Below, one piece after another: positions 35,059-42,685 of a stretch of 64,000 nucleotides of DNA. Source of the stretch: Streptomyces goshikiensis (GTDB lineage Bacteria > Actinomycetota > Actinomycetes > Streptomycetales > Streptomycetaceae); the NCBI RefSeq assembly GCF_014650555.1, contig NZ_BMVE01000005.1, forward strand, positions 1 through 64,000, in the 5' to 3' direction. A program made the translations under genes and the position numbers. The notes under the pieces are model-generated. The model had not been told where the DNA came from. It was given only the letters and a program-made list of their open reading frames with translations, and searched no databases. Position 1 is the stretch's first letter, and each line of letters opens with the position of its first letter.

Positions 35059-36026
35059 GCGGCGTGCTCCGGGGCCTTCGCGGGTTCGGCGGCGCCGGTC
35101 GCGGCCGCCTCGGACGGGGTGGCCCGGTCGGCGGCGGGGGCTCCGGCCGGGGCTCCGGGCTGAGGAGGGACCGCGGCGGCGGGCGCGGCGGTGGCCGCGG
35201 CGGGCTGCCAGCCGGGGCCGCGGAAGACGCGCCCGGCGCGCTCGCTCCAGGTGCGGGCGGCCCGGACGTCGCGGGCGATGGCGGCGTACTCGTGGGTGGC
35301 CACCCGCAGCGGGTTGTAGGTGGCGATGTTCTTGGTGAGCCCGTACACGGGCCGCTCCGTCTCCCCCACCCAGGAGCCGAACATCCGGTCCCAGACGATC
35401 AGGATCCCGCCGTAGTTGCGGTCCAGGTACCCGCCCTGGGAGGCGTGGTGGACGCGGTGGTGGGAGGGGGTGTTGAAGACGTACTCGTAGGCGCGCGGCA
35501 GCTTCCCGATGCGCTCGGTGTGGACCCAGAACTGGTAGAGGAGGTTGATCCCGTAGCAGAAGGGGATCACCGCCGGGTGCACGCCGAGGGCCACCATCGG
35601 CAGGTAGAACCACCAGGTGGTGGCGCTGGTCCAGGGCTGGCGCAGGGCGGTGGTGAGGTTGAACCGCTTGCTGCTGTGGTGGACCACGTGGCAGGCCCAC
35701 AGGATGCGGACGACGTGGTGGCCGCGGTGCTGCCAGTAGTAGAGGAAGTCCTGGGCGAGCAGCATCAGCGGGACGGTCCACCACAGGAACGGCACGCGCA
35801 GCGGGGTCAGCTCGTAGACCGCGGTGAAGACCGCGACGACCGGCAGCTTCCAGAGCAGGTCGAAGCCGATGCTGCCGAGCCCCATGCCGATGCTCGTGGC
35901 CGCGTCCTTGGCGTCGTAGCCGGCGGCGTCATCGTCGGGATGGAGCCGGTAGCTCACCATCTCGATGACGGTGAGCAGCACGAAGGCAGGTATGGACCAC
36001 AGCACGACATCGGGCAGGTTCGGCAT
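35055..36026 (-). CDS. Sterol desaturase/fatty-acid hydroxylase superfamily protein, AGMO-like
   Basis: The 323-residue membrane di-iron protein has the histidine clusters H100-x3-H104 (QHRGHH), H113-x2-HH117 (HVVHHSS) and H190-x2-HH194 (HRVHH), with further histidines nearby, and four to five membrane segments. The stretch HHSSKRFNLTTALRQ is particularly like alkylglycerol monooxygenase, which cleaves ether lipids into an aldehyde and a glycerol derivative. The C-terminal 50 residues are an Ala/Pro-rich tail. It is the first gene of the operon with lysoplasmalogenase and alcohol dehydrogenase. Precise substrate assignment is inference. Confidence 0.88.
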   Translation of the reverse strand: MPNLPDVVLWSIPAFVLLTVIEMVSYRLHPDDDAAGYDAKDAATSIGMGLGSIGFDLLWKLPVVAVFTAVYELTPLRVPFLWWTVPLMLLAQDFLYYWQHRGHHVVRILWACHVVHHSSKRFNLTTALRQPWTSATTWWFYLPMVALGVHPAVIPFCYGINLLYQFWVHTERIGKLPRAYEYVFNTPSHHRVHHASQGGYLDRNYGGILIVWDRMFGSWVGETERPVYGLTKNIATYNPLRVATHEYAAIARDVRAARTWSERAGRVFRGPGWQPAAATAAPAAAVPPQPGAPAGAPAADRATPSEAAATGAAEPAKAPEHAA

Positions 36027-36067
36027 GACGGCACCATAGAGGCGCTGTCCGGGGTGCCGCTAGGGGT

Positions 36068-36103
36068 TGTTACCGATCGGTATCCGCCGATGTTACCGAC
36101 GGT
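36068..36103 (-). promoter_or_regulatory. Repeated operator-like palindromes upstream of the AGMO-like gene
   Basis: TGTTACCGATCGGTA (36068-36082, containing the perfect palindrome TACCGATCGGTA) and TGTTACCGACGGT (36091-36103) form a direct repeat spaced by 23 bases. They lie 42-77 bases before the AGMO-like start, where a repressor could act. The other side of the gap is the 3' end of an amidohydrolase gene, so only the leftward operon is in position to be controlled. Confidence 0.6.
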
Positions 36104-36217
36104 TCGATCCAGGAGCCTCCGACCGGGGCGGCGCGGGTCCGGCGGGAACCCGGACCGCCCCGGCGGGGGTCACCGGCCCGCCCGGTCACCCGCCCGGCCG
36201 CTCGCCCGCCCGGCCCG

Positions 36218-37441
36218 TCACCAGACGCGGACCGAGCCGCCGCGGGCGAAGGCCGGGCTGGTGGCCCCGGGCGGGACCTCCGTCAGCGGGACGGCGATCT
36301 CCGAGACCAGGGGGCCGTGCTTCGCCGCCACCGCGTCCAGCAGGGGCAGGTCGAAGCCGTAGACGCGGGCCGCATTGCCGCCCACCATGGCGGCGACCTC
36401 CGCGCGCGGCAGGCCCGCGTACGCGATGCGCAGCCCCTCGCGGGAGAACGGGGTGGTGCCCTCGTCGTGGGGGTAGTCACTGCCCCACATGATCTTTTCG
36501 AGGCCGATCCGCCCCCGCAGCGGAACCTCGTGCGGGCGCATGAAGCTGGCCCCCACGAAGCAGTTGTCCCGCCAGACCTCGCTCGGGCCCTTGCCCATGG
36601 ACTCCGCCAGCCCCGCGCCGAACTTGGCCTCGGCGGTGGCCGAGGCCGCGACCAGCCGGCCGTGGTAGTAGTCCAGCATGTCGAGCACGCCCGGGATCCA
36701 GCCGGAGCCCTGCTCGGTCAGGACCAGCTTCAGGCCGGGGTGGCGGCGGAAGGCCCCGCCGAAGATCAGGTGCCACAGGGCCCGGTGCGAGAACCAGGTG
36801 GTCTCCACCATGAACACGGCCCGGGCCGCGGGTTCGTCGCCGAGCGGCGGGGAGGCCGAGCCGCCGTGGTGGTTGACCGGGACGTCCAGTTCGTCGCACA
36901 CCGCCCAGATGGGGTCGTACGCCGCCGAGTGCAGCTCGGGGACCGTCGAGCCGGGCGGTACGCCGGGCAGCAGGATGCCGCCGGTCAGACCGGCCTGCCT
37001 CGCGCGGCGGATCTCCCGCACCGCGGCGTCCACGTCGTTGAGGAGGATCTGCGCCACGCCCGCCCGCCGGCCCGGCGCGTCCGCGCAGAAGTCGGCCAGC
37101 CAGCGGTTGTGGGCCTGGAGCCCGGCCCACCGCAGCGCGTAGTCCTCGGCCGTCGGGGGCTGGGCCATCAGCGAGCTCTTCGGGAAGAACGGCGGGATGG
37201 TGTTGGGGAAGAGGACTTCGGCGACGATGCCGTCCGCCTCCAGTTCCGCCAGCCGGCGCGCGGAGTTCCAGTTGCGGTCCGCGGTGTCCGCGAGCAGGTC
37301 CTCGTACGGATTCACGTATGAGGCCGCCCAGGCGTCGAACTCGTCGTGGTGACGCCTCTCCAGGTACGGCTTGTAGTCCAGCAGGTCGGCGCCCGCGTGG
37401 CAGTCCGCCGAGATCACCGTGTAGCGGTCCTCGGACGTCAC
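36218..37441 (-). CDS. Amidohydrolase-2 (ACMSD-like) family protein, copy B
   Basis: The 407-residue metal-dependent hydrolase or decarboxylase of the amidohydrolase superfamily has metal-site segments ISADCHAGADLLDYKPYL, VNHHGGSASPP and MWGSDYPHDEGTTPF (Asp ligand). The usual HxH start is replaced by D-C-H, as in many actinobacterial members. GTG 37441 overlaps the stop of its paralogue (GTGA). The last gene of a four-gene leftward run; the two amidohydrolases are homologous (QAHNRWLA and DxPH motifs in both) but clearly diverged. Confidence 0.9.
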   Translation of the reverse strand: MTSEDRYTVISADCHAGADLLDYKPYLERRHHDEFDAWAASYVNPYEDLLADTADRNWNSARRLAELEADGIVAEVLFPNTIPPFFPKSSLMAQPPTAEDYALRWAGLQAHNRWLADFCADAPGRRAGVAQILLNDVDAAVREIRRARQAGLTGGILLPGVPPGSTVPELHSAAYDPIWAVCDELDVPVNHHGGSASPPLGDEPAARAVFMVETTWFSHRALWHLIFGGAFRRHPGLKLVLTEQGSGWIPGVLDMLDYYHGRLVAASATAEAKFGAGLAESMGKGPSEVWRDNCFVGASFMRPHEVPLRGRIGLEKIMWGSDYPHDEGTTPFSREGLRIAYAGLPRAEVAAMVGGNAARVYGFDLPLLDAVAAKHGPLVSEIAVPLTEVPPGATSPAFARGGSVRVW

Positions 37442-38730
37442 GGGTTCACCCCCAGCACCGGGAACTCGTTGTCCGTGAGCCAGTGCCGGCCCACCTCGCG
37501 CGAGCGCGCCCAGGAGGCCTCCACCGCCGTCTGGTCGGCGGACTGGCCGAGTTCGGCCGGGGTCGGGCCGATCCGGCGGGCGATCGGTGCCAGCTTCGCG
37601 GTGTCGAAGCCGAGGACCTCCGCCGCGGCCAGGCCCAGCATCCGCCGGGTCTCGCCGACCGGGATGTCGTGGAAGGTGTTGCGCAGCCAGTTGCGGGTGT
37701 CGGGCCAGGTGCCCTCGGGGTGCGGGAAGTCCGAGCCCCACAGGATGTTGTCGACGCCGATCTCGTAGCGCTGCGCCAGCTCGCGGCGTTTGGTGTTGGT
37801 GGCGCAGACGAACACCTGGCGGTCGAGGTACTCGCTCGGCGGCCGCTTCAGCTCGGCGAACGGGGACAGCTTCTTGCCCCCGTGCGCGCCCAGGTAGAGC
37901 CGGTCCATGAACCACAGCTGGTTCGGCAGCCACCAGCAGCCCGCCTCGGCGACGCCGAACCTCAGGCCGGGGTGGCGCTCGAAGACCCCGGACCAGAGCA
38001 GGAACCAGAGCGGGCGGGCGGGCCACCAGGTGACCTCGGAGACGTAGATGCCGAGGTGGTCCCCGTACTCGTGGCGCGGCGCTGCGCCCGAGTGCGTGAC
38101 GACGGGCATCGCCGTCTCGGCGGCCGCCGCCCACACCGGGTCGTAGCGGCGGTCGTGGTAGGGCGCCCGGTCCACCCACATGGAGGGGATCATCAGCGCG
38201 CCGAGCCCGGACTCCTTGGCCCGGTGTATCTCCGCGACCACCTTCGCGGGCTCGCCGGTGACGGGCAGCAGCGCGACCCCGCAGTGGCGTTCGGGGTTCG
38301 CGCCGACGAACTCGGCCAGCCAGCGGTTGTGCGCCTGCGCGCCCGCCATGCCGAGCTCGGGGTCCTGGTCGCCGGAGAGTCCGAGGCCCACCCCGAAGGG
38401 GGCGGCGGTCTGGCTGTCGACGGCGTCCGCGTCGGGGAAGACGACCTCGGCGGCCACACCGTCGCCGTCGAGTTCCTTCAGCCGCTGCCCGGTCTCCCAG
38501 CCGCCCCGCAGGCCCTCCTCGTGGTCGTGGAACCACTTCTGGGCGAAGGCCTCGTTGCGGATCCCCAGGCGGGTGGCCTCCTCGCGGCGGGCCTCGCGCT
38601 GGCCGAGGAACTCGTCGAACCGGTCGTGGAAGCGGGAGTCGAGGTAGGGGCGGTACCGCTCGGTGGGCAGCCCGGCGTGGCAGTCGGAGGAGATGATCAG
38701 GTACGGGTCTTCGTACGGGGTGTCGCTCAC
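37438..38730 (-). CDS. Amidohydrolase-2 (ACMSD-like) family protein, copy A
   Basis: The 430-residue paralogue of the next gene has ISSDCHAGLPTERYRPYL, PVVTHSGAAPRHE and LWGSDFPHPEGTWPD as metal-site segments, plus GAQAHNRWLAEFVGANPERHCGVA. It sits 12 bases after the SDR gene and is co-translated with copy B. Enzymes of this family hydrolyse or decarboxylate ring- or chain-derived acids. The pairing of two copies may mean two successive steps or a heteromeric enzyme. Confidence 0.9.
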   Translation of the reverse strand: MSDTPYEDPYLIISSDCHAGLPTERYRPYLDSRFHDRFDEFLGQREARREEATRLGIRNEAFAQKWFHDHEEGLRGGWETGQRLKELDGDGVAAEVVFPDADAVDSQTAAPFGVGLGLSGDQDPELGMAGAQAHNRWLAEFVGANPERHCGVALLPVTGEPAKVVAEIHRAKESGLGALMIPSMWVDRAPYHDRRYDPVWAAAAETAMPVVTHSGAAPRHEYGDHLGIYVSEVTWWPARPLWFLLWSGVFERHPGLRFGVAEAGCWWLPNQLWFMDRLYLGAHGGKKLSPFAELKRPPSEYLDRQVFVCATNTKRRELAQRYEIGVDNILWGSDFPHPEGTWPDTRNWLRNTFHDIPVGETRRMLGLAAAEVLGFDTAKLAPIARRIGPTPAELGQSADQTAVEASWARSREVGRHWLTDNEFPVLGVNP

Positions 38731-38742
38731 GGCGGACGCTCC

Positions 38743-39627
38743 TCAGTCGAGGATGAAGCTCTCCAGGTAGGCGGGGTTGGCGCGGTCGAGCATCGACCGC
38801 GACCGGGCGCGGATCTGGCGGTCGCTGTGCTCGCTCGCCGGCAGCATCCAGAAGCGGTCGGCGCGGATGCCGTCGACGACGTGCTCGGCGACCTCCTCGA
38901 CCGGGGTGAAGTCCACCGCGTGGCCGGCCTCGCGCATCGCGGCCTCGTACTGGTCGAGGCTGCGGTACGGGGTCTTGCGCGGGCGCTCCTTCGCGTACCG
39001 CTCGGGCCGGTTGCGGTGCGACTCCCACAGGCCGGTGCGCAGCATGTGCGGTCCGGGGAAGAGGACGGAGGCGCCGACGGAGGCGCCCTCCGCCTTGAGG
39101 TGCGCGTACAGGGACTCGGTCATGGTGACCACCGCCGCCTTGGTGACGGCGTAGACGGAGGCGGTGGGCAGCGGGGCGATGCCGCCGTCGCCGGAGGAGG
39201 TGTTGACGACGTGGCCGGGGCCGCCGCCGGCGATCATGCGGGGGACGAAGGCCTGGATGCCGTGGAAGACGCCCCAGACGTTGACGGAGAAGGCCCATTT
39301 CCAGTCGTTGGGCTCGTGCTCCCACATCCGGCCCTCGGCGCCGGAGCCGACGCCCGCGTTGTTGCAGAGCACGTGGACGGCGCCGAAGGCCTCGTACGCG
39401 GCGTCCGCGAGGGCGGTGACCTCGGCGCGGTCGCTGACGTCGACGCGCCGGGCGAGGACCCGGGCGCCGTCGGCGGTCAGTTCGCCGGCCGCCTTGTGCA
39501 GGGCGGCCTCCTCCACGTCGGCGAGGACCACCTGCAGCCCTTCCGCGGCGAACCGGCGGGCCATGGCGAGGCCGATGCCGCTCGCGGCTCCGGTGACGAC
39601 GGCCGTCTGTCCGGGTTCGAGCCGCAT
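38743..39627 (-). CDS. SDR family NAD(P)-dependent oxidoreductase
   Basis: The 294-residue classical short-chain dehydrogenase has VTGAASGIGLAMARRF, CNNAGVGSG, NTSSGDGG (Ser) and YAVTK (YxxxK). An extended C-terminal region (SHRNRPERYAKERPRKTPY...) resembles SDRs acting on bulky substrates. It starts one base after the acetoacetate decarboxylase-like gene stop and is followed 12 bases on by amidohydrolase copy A, so it belongs to the four-gene unit. Confidence 0.92.
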   Translation of the reverse strand: MRLEPGQTAVVTGAASGIGLAMARRFAAEGLQVVLADVEEAALHKAAGELTADGARVLARRVDVSDRAEVTALADAAYEAFGAVHVLCNNAGVGSGAEGRMWEHEPNDWKWAFSVNVWGVFHGIQAFVPRMIAGGGPGHVVNTSSGDGGIAPLPTASVYAVTKAAVVTMTESLYAHLKAEGASVGASVLFPGPHMLRTGLWESHRNRPERYAKERPRKTPYRSLDQYEAAMREAGHAVDFTPVEEVAEHVVDGIRADRFWMLPASEHSDRQIRARSRSMLDRANPAYLESFILD

Positions 39628-39628
39628 C

Positions 39629-40426
39629 TCAGACGCTCCCCTCGGGCGGGCCGTCCAGGATCTGGAGCGGGTCGTCGTAGCGCTGGTGGATGTACGGGAG
39701 CAGAGCCTGGGCGCTGACGCGTTCGGCGACCTTCCCCCTCTGGTCGGTGGTCTTCTCGCCGATGGTGATCTCCACGATCCGGCGGACGGGGAGGTCGGCG
39801 ACGGGGTCGAACATCGACTCGCGCAGGACCACGTCACCGGTGATGTGCTCCAGCTTGCGGACCTTCTCGTTGCGGGTGACGTGCACGAGCACCGGGTCGG
39901 CGTCGAAGCCCGAACCGTCCACCGCCGGCAGGAACTTGAAGTAGAAGTCCGTCTTCGGGGCGGGCTCGGGCAGCGGCAGCGCCCGGTCCACCGCCCCGCG
40001 CACCTCGACGAAGGCGATCCCGTGCCGGGCGAGCGAGGCCCGTACGACGAGCCCCTCGCGCTCCACCGCGACCTCGCCCAGCTTCTTCGGCTCGCCGAAC
40101 ACCTCGCGGCCGCCGGTCAGGGCGCGCTCGTGGGTCATCGGCATCACCAGCGGGTACCAGCCCTCGACCCCGCCGTGCCGGGCGGCGACCGCCACCGAGC
40201 CGGCGCCGAGCGGATAGCCGGGCAGGTCGACCTTGCTGATGTTGGCCCGTACGAGGGGCCGTTCGGCGGGCTTCAGGGGCGGTGGCAGGACCGCCGCGAT
40301 CACGTCCGGATCGCTCTCCCAGACGGCCACCACGCCGGTGGACCAGATGTCGGGGAGCTTGGCGCTCTTCTCGCGCGAGGCCGCGATCTCCGCCTCGGTG
40401 CGCGCTCCGTACCGGATGCGTGCCAT
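39629..40426 (-). CDS. Acetoacetate decarboxylase family protein
   Basis: The 265-residue protein keeps the Schiff-base lysine pair in GEPKKLG (Lys114-Lys115, near K115/K116 of clostridial acetoacetate decarboxylase) and the surrounding ARHGGVEGWYPLVMP and ERALTGGREVFGEP segments. Family members decarboxylate beta-keto acids or catalyse aldol/hydrolase reactions through the same lysine. It is first in the operon, directly under the TetR-type operator, so it probably starts the dedicated pathway. Confidence 0.9.
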   Translation of the reverse strand: MARIRYGARTEAEIAASREKSAKLPDIWSTGVVAVWESDPDVIAAVLPPPLKPAERPLVRANISKVDLPGYPLGAGSVAVAARHGGVEGWYPLVMPMTHERALTGGREVFGEPKKLGEVAVEREGLVVRASLARHGIAFVEVRGAVDRALPLPEPAPKTDFYFKFLPAVDGSGFDADPVLVHVTRNEKVRKLEHITGDVVLRESMFDPVADLPVRRIVEITIGEKTTDQRGKVAERVSAQALLPYIHQRYDDPLQILDGPPEGSV

Positions 40427-40464
40427 GGGTGTACCACCCTTCGATCGAGTTCGTCCGGGGGTTC

Positions 40465-40479
40465 TGTAACACAGTTACA
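40465..40479. promoter_or_regulatory. TetR-type operator between the decarboxylase operon and tetR-type gene
   Basis: TGTAAC-ACA-GTTACA is a perfect 15-base dyad midway between divergent starts at 40426 and 40550. It is the only strong dyad in the region and the natural site for the adjacent regulator. Confidence 0.75.
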
Positions 40480-40549
40480 CCGCTGCCGATGAAGGGTAAA
40501 GCCCCCTGCACGCACCAGAACTGACGTTCCGACAGATCGGCTGACGGCC

Positions 40550-41194
40550 ATGACCAGAAGTGCGCTCACCCGAGACGAGGTGCTGGCGGCGGCCGCCGCC
40601 CTGGTCAAGCGGCACGGCCCGGCCGCCCTCACCATGCGGGGGCTCGCCGCCGAGCTGGGCACCGCCGTCACCTCCATCTACTGGCACGTCGGCAACCGCG
40701 AATCGCTGCTCGACGCCCTCGTGGAGCGGACCGTCCAGGACATGGGGGCGATCCGGCCGGTCGGCCGGACCCCCGCCGAGCGGATCGTGTCCGTGGCCCG
40801 GATCCTGCGCCGCGAACTGCGCGAGCGCCCGCACCTGATCGCGATGGTCCACGAACGCGGGCTCACCGAGCGGATGTTCCTGCCCGCCCAGCGGGCCCTG
40901 GTCCACGAGGTGCGCGCGGCCGGGCTGCGCGGGGCCCGGGCCGCCGACGCGGTGCGCGCGATCCAGTTCCAGATCGTCGGCTTCCTGCTCGTGGAGCGCA
41001 ACCGCGAGCGCTCCCCCGCCCAGTCCCCCGCGGAGGGTGAACTCTGGGACCCCCGCGCCGCCCCCGACGACCCCGCACTGGCCCGCGCCCTGGCCCGCCC
41101 GGCGGATCCGGAGCGGCTGTTCCTGTTGTCCGTACGGGCCCTGGCGCAGGCCCTGCTGACCCCGGACGCGGCCGCCCCGCCGGCTTCCGGGTGA
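40550..41194 (+). CDS. TetR family transcriptional regulator
   Basis: The 214-residue protein has an N-terminal TetR helix-turn-helix (LTRDEVLAAAAALVKRHGPAALTMRGLAAELGTAVTSIYWHVGNRESLLDALVE) and a divergent all-helical ligand domain. Its divergent position against the decarboxylase-SDR-amidohydrolase operon, with a dyad between, strongly suggests local repression released by a pathway compound. Confidence 0.92.
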   Translation: MTRSALTRDEVLAAAAALVKRHGPAALTMRGLAAELGTAVTSIYWHVGNRESLLDALVERTVQDMGAIRPVGRTPAERIVSVARILRRELRERPHLIAMVHERGLTERMFLPAQRALVHEVRAAGLRGARAADAVRAIQFQIVGFLLVERNRERSPAQSPAEGELWDPRAAPDDPALARALARPADPERLFLLSVRALAQALLTPDAAAPPASG

Positions 41195-41195
41195 C

Positions 41196-41221
41196 CCGGA
41201 CCACGGCCGGCCGCGGTCCGG
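41196..41221 (+). terminator. Imperfect hairpin after the tetR-type gene
   Basis: CCGGACCACGGCC is followed directly by GGCCGCGGTCCGG, a near-perfect GC-rich dyad with one mismatch pair, two bases after the stop codon. There is no T tract. Confidence 0.5.
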
Positions 41222-41305
41222 CGGGACCCGTCGCGGCGTCGGGGTGACGGCCGGAGAGACCCGTCGGGCCCCGTGTGTCAGTCAGTGCCGATATCCTCTG
41301 TGACC

Positions 41306-42277
41306 ATGCTCGACGACCGTACGACCGCAGAGACGACCTGGCCGACCGCGTACCCCGAGGGGTACGCGGTCGTCGACGTGGAGACCACCGGGCTCGCGCG
41401 CGAGGACCGGATAGTCTCCGCGGCCGTCTACCGGCTCGACGCGCAGGGCAACGTGGAGGACCACTGGTACACCCTGGTCAACCCGCAGCGCGATCCCGGC
41501 CCGGTGTGGATCCACGGGCTCACCAGCGACATGCTCCAGGACGCGCCGCTCTTCAAGGACATCGCCGGGGAGTTCGCGGGCCGGCTCGCCGACCGGGTCC
41601 TCGTCGCGCACAACGCCATCTTCGACTGGCAGATGATCGCCCGGGAGTACGCCCGGGCCGAGGAGACCGCGCCGGTCCGTCAGCGACTGTGCACCATCGC
41701 CCTGTCGAAGGAGCTGAACCTCCCGCTGCCCAACCACAAGCTGGAGTCGCTCGCCGCCCACTTCGGCGTGGTCCAGCAGCGCGCCCACCACGCGCTCGAC
41801 GACGCCCGGGTACTGGCGGAGGCGTTCCGTCCGTCGCTGCACGCCGCCGCGCGGGACGGCGTACGGCTGCCCCTGCTGGAGTGCCGCCCGCTGACGGAGT
41901 GGTCGGACTCCGCGGTCACCCCGCGCATCGGGTACCAGAGCTCGTACCGGGGCGGCGGCTGGCGGCCCTCGCGCAAGCGGCCGGCGTGCCCGCACCCGAA
42001 CCCGGGGCGCTTCGAGGACGGCAAGCCGCTGAAGCAGGGCATGCGGATCGCCTTCTCGGGTGACACCTCGGTGGAGCGGGAACTGCTGGAGGACCGCGCG
42101 GTCGAGGCCGGGCTGCACATCGCGACGAGCGTGTCGCGGCTCACCAGCCTGCTGGTGACGAACGACCCCGATTCGGCGACGTCGAAGACGGTCAAGGCGA
42201 AGTCCTTCGGAACGCCCGTCGTCGACGAGGCGGCCTTCACCCAGCTGCTGCGGGACGTGGCTGCGGCAGACGGGTGA
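41306..42277 (+). CDS. DEDDh 3'-5' exonuclease with C-terminal BRCT-like domain
   Basis: The 323-residue protein resembles the DNA polymerase III epsilon exonuclease: VVDVETTGL (Asp24/Glu26), VAHNAIFDWQM and HHALDDARVLAEAF (DEDDh core, residues about 20-185). A C-terminal region (about 250-320, GMRIAFSGDTSVERELLEDRAVEAGLHIATSVSRLTSLLV) looks like a BRCT domain as in NAD-dependent ligase. Such fusions are common in actinobacteria and may proofread or process DNA ends. ATG 41306 is used instead of an upstream start at 41273. Confidence 0.9.
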   Translation: MLDDRTTAETTWPTAYPEGYAVVDVETTGLAREDRIVSAAVYRLDAQGNVEDHWYTLVNPQRDPGPVWIHGLTSDMLQDAPLFKDIAGEFAGRLADRVLVAHNAIFDWQMIAREYARAEETAPVRQRLCTIALSKELNLPLPNHKLESLAAHFGVVQQRAHHALDDARVLAEAFRPSLHAAARDGVRLPLLECRPLTEWSDSAVTPRIGYQSSYRGGGWRPSRKRPACPHPNPGRFEDGKPLKQGMRIAFSGDTSVERELLEDRAVEAGLHIATSVSRLTSLLVTNDPDSATSKTVKAKSFGTPVVDEAAFTQLLRDVAAADG

Positions 42278-42341
42278 GCGTCGGGCGACTCGCCCGGCGA
42301 CCGCTTTCCCGGTCCGCCCGTCGGGTCCCACCCTGTGGCGC

Positions 42342-42575
42342 ATGGCACGTTGTGAGGTCTGCGGAAACGATTACGGCATGTCCTTCGAGGTGCACGCGCA
42401 GGGCGCCGTGCACGTCTTCGACTGCTTCTCCTGCGCCATTCACCGCATGGCGCCCATCTGCGAGCACTGCCGGGTCCAGATCATCGGACAGGGCGTCGAG
42501 GTCGAGGGCCAGTGGTTCTGCGGAGGGCACTGCGCCCGCGCCGAGGGGAAGGCGGGCATCATCGACCACGTCTGA
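42342..42575 (+). CDS. Small zinc-ribbon-like protein
   Basis: The 77-residue protein has ten Cys/His candidates in pairs: CEVC (4, 7), CFSCAIH (28, 31, 34), CEHC (40, 43) and CGGHC (60, 64), which suggests two zinc-binding knuckles like a LIM or treble-clef fold. It is highly polar and without a signal. It is found alone between the exonuclease gene and the SURF1 gene, all rightward. The function is unknown. Confidence 0.85.
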   Translation: MARCEVCGNDYGMSFEVHAQGAVHVFDCFSCAIHRMAPICEHCRVQIIGQGVEVEGQWFCGGHCARAEGKAGIIDHV

Positions 42576-42685
42576 CGCTCCACCGCTCCGCGTCCGCCCC
42601 GCCCCGTCTCCCGCCGCCACGGCTTTCGGCCCCGGACGGCCACCCGGCCTCCGGGGTCCTCACGGCGGGGGGTACCGTCGTGGGC

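Noticed and set aside
36218-39325. A single giant gene across both amidohydrolases
   Set aside because: The frame is open by chance through the upstream gene; the overlap GTGA at 37438-37441 and the family start show two separate genes.
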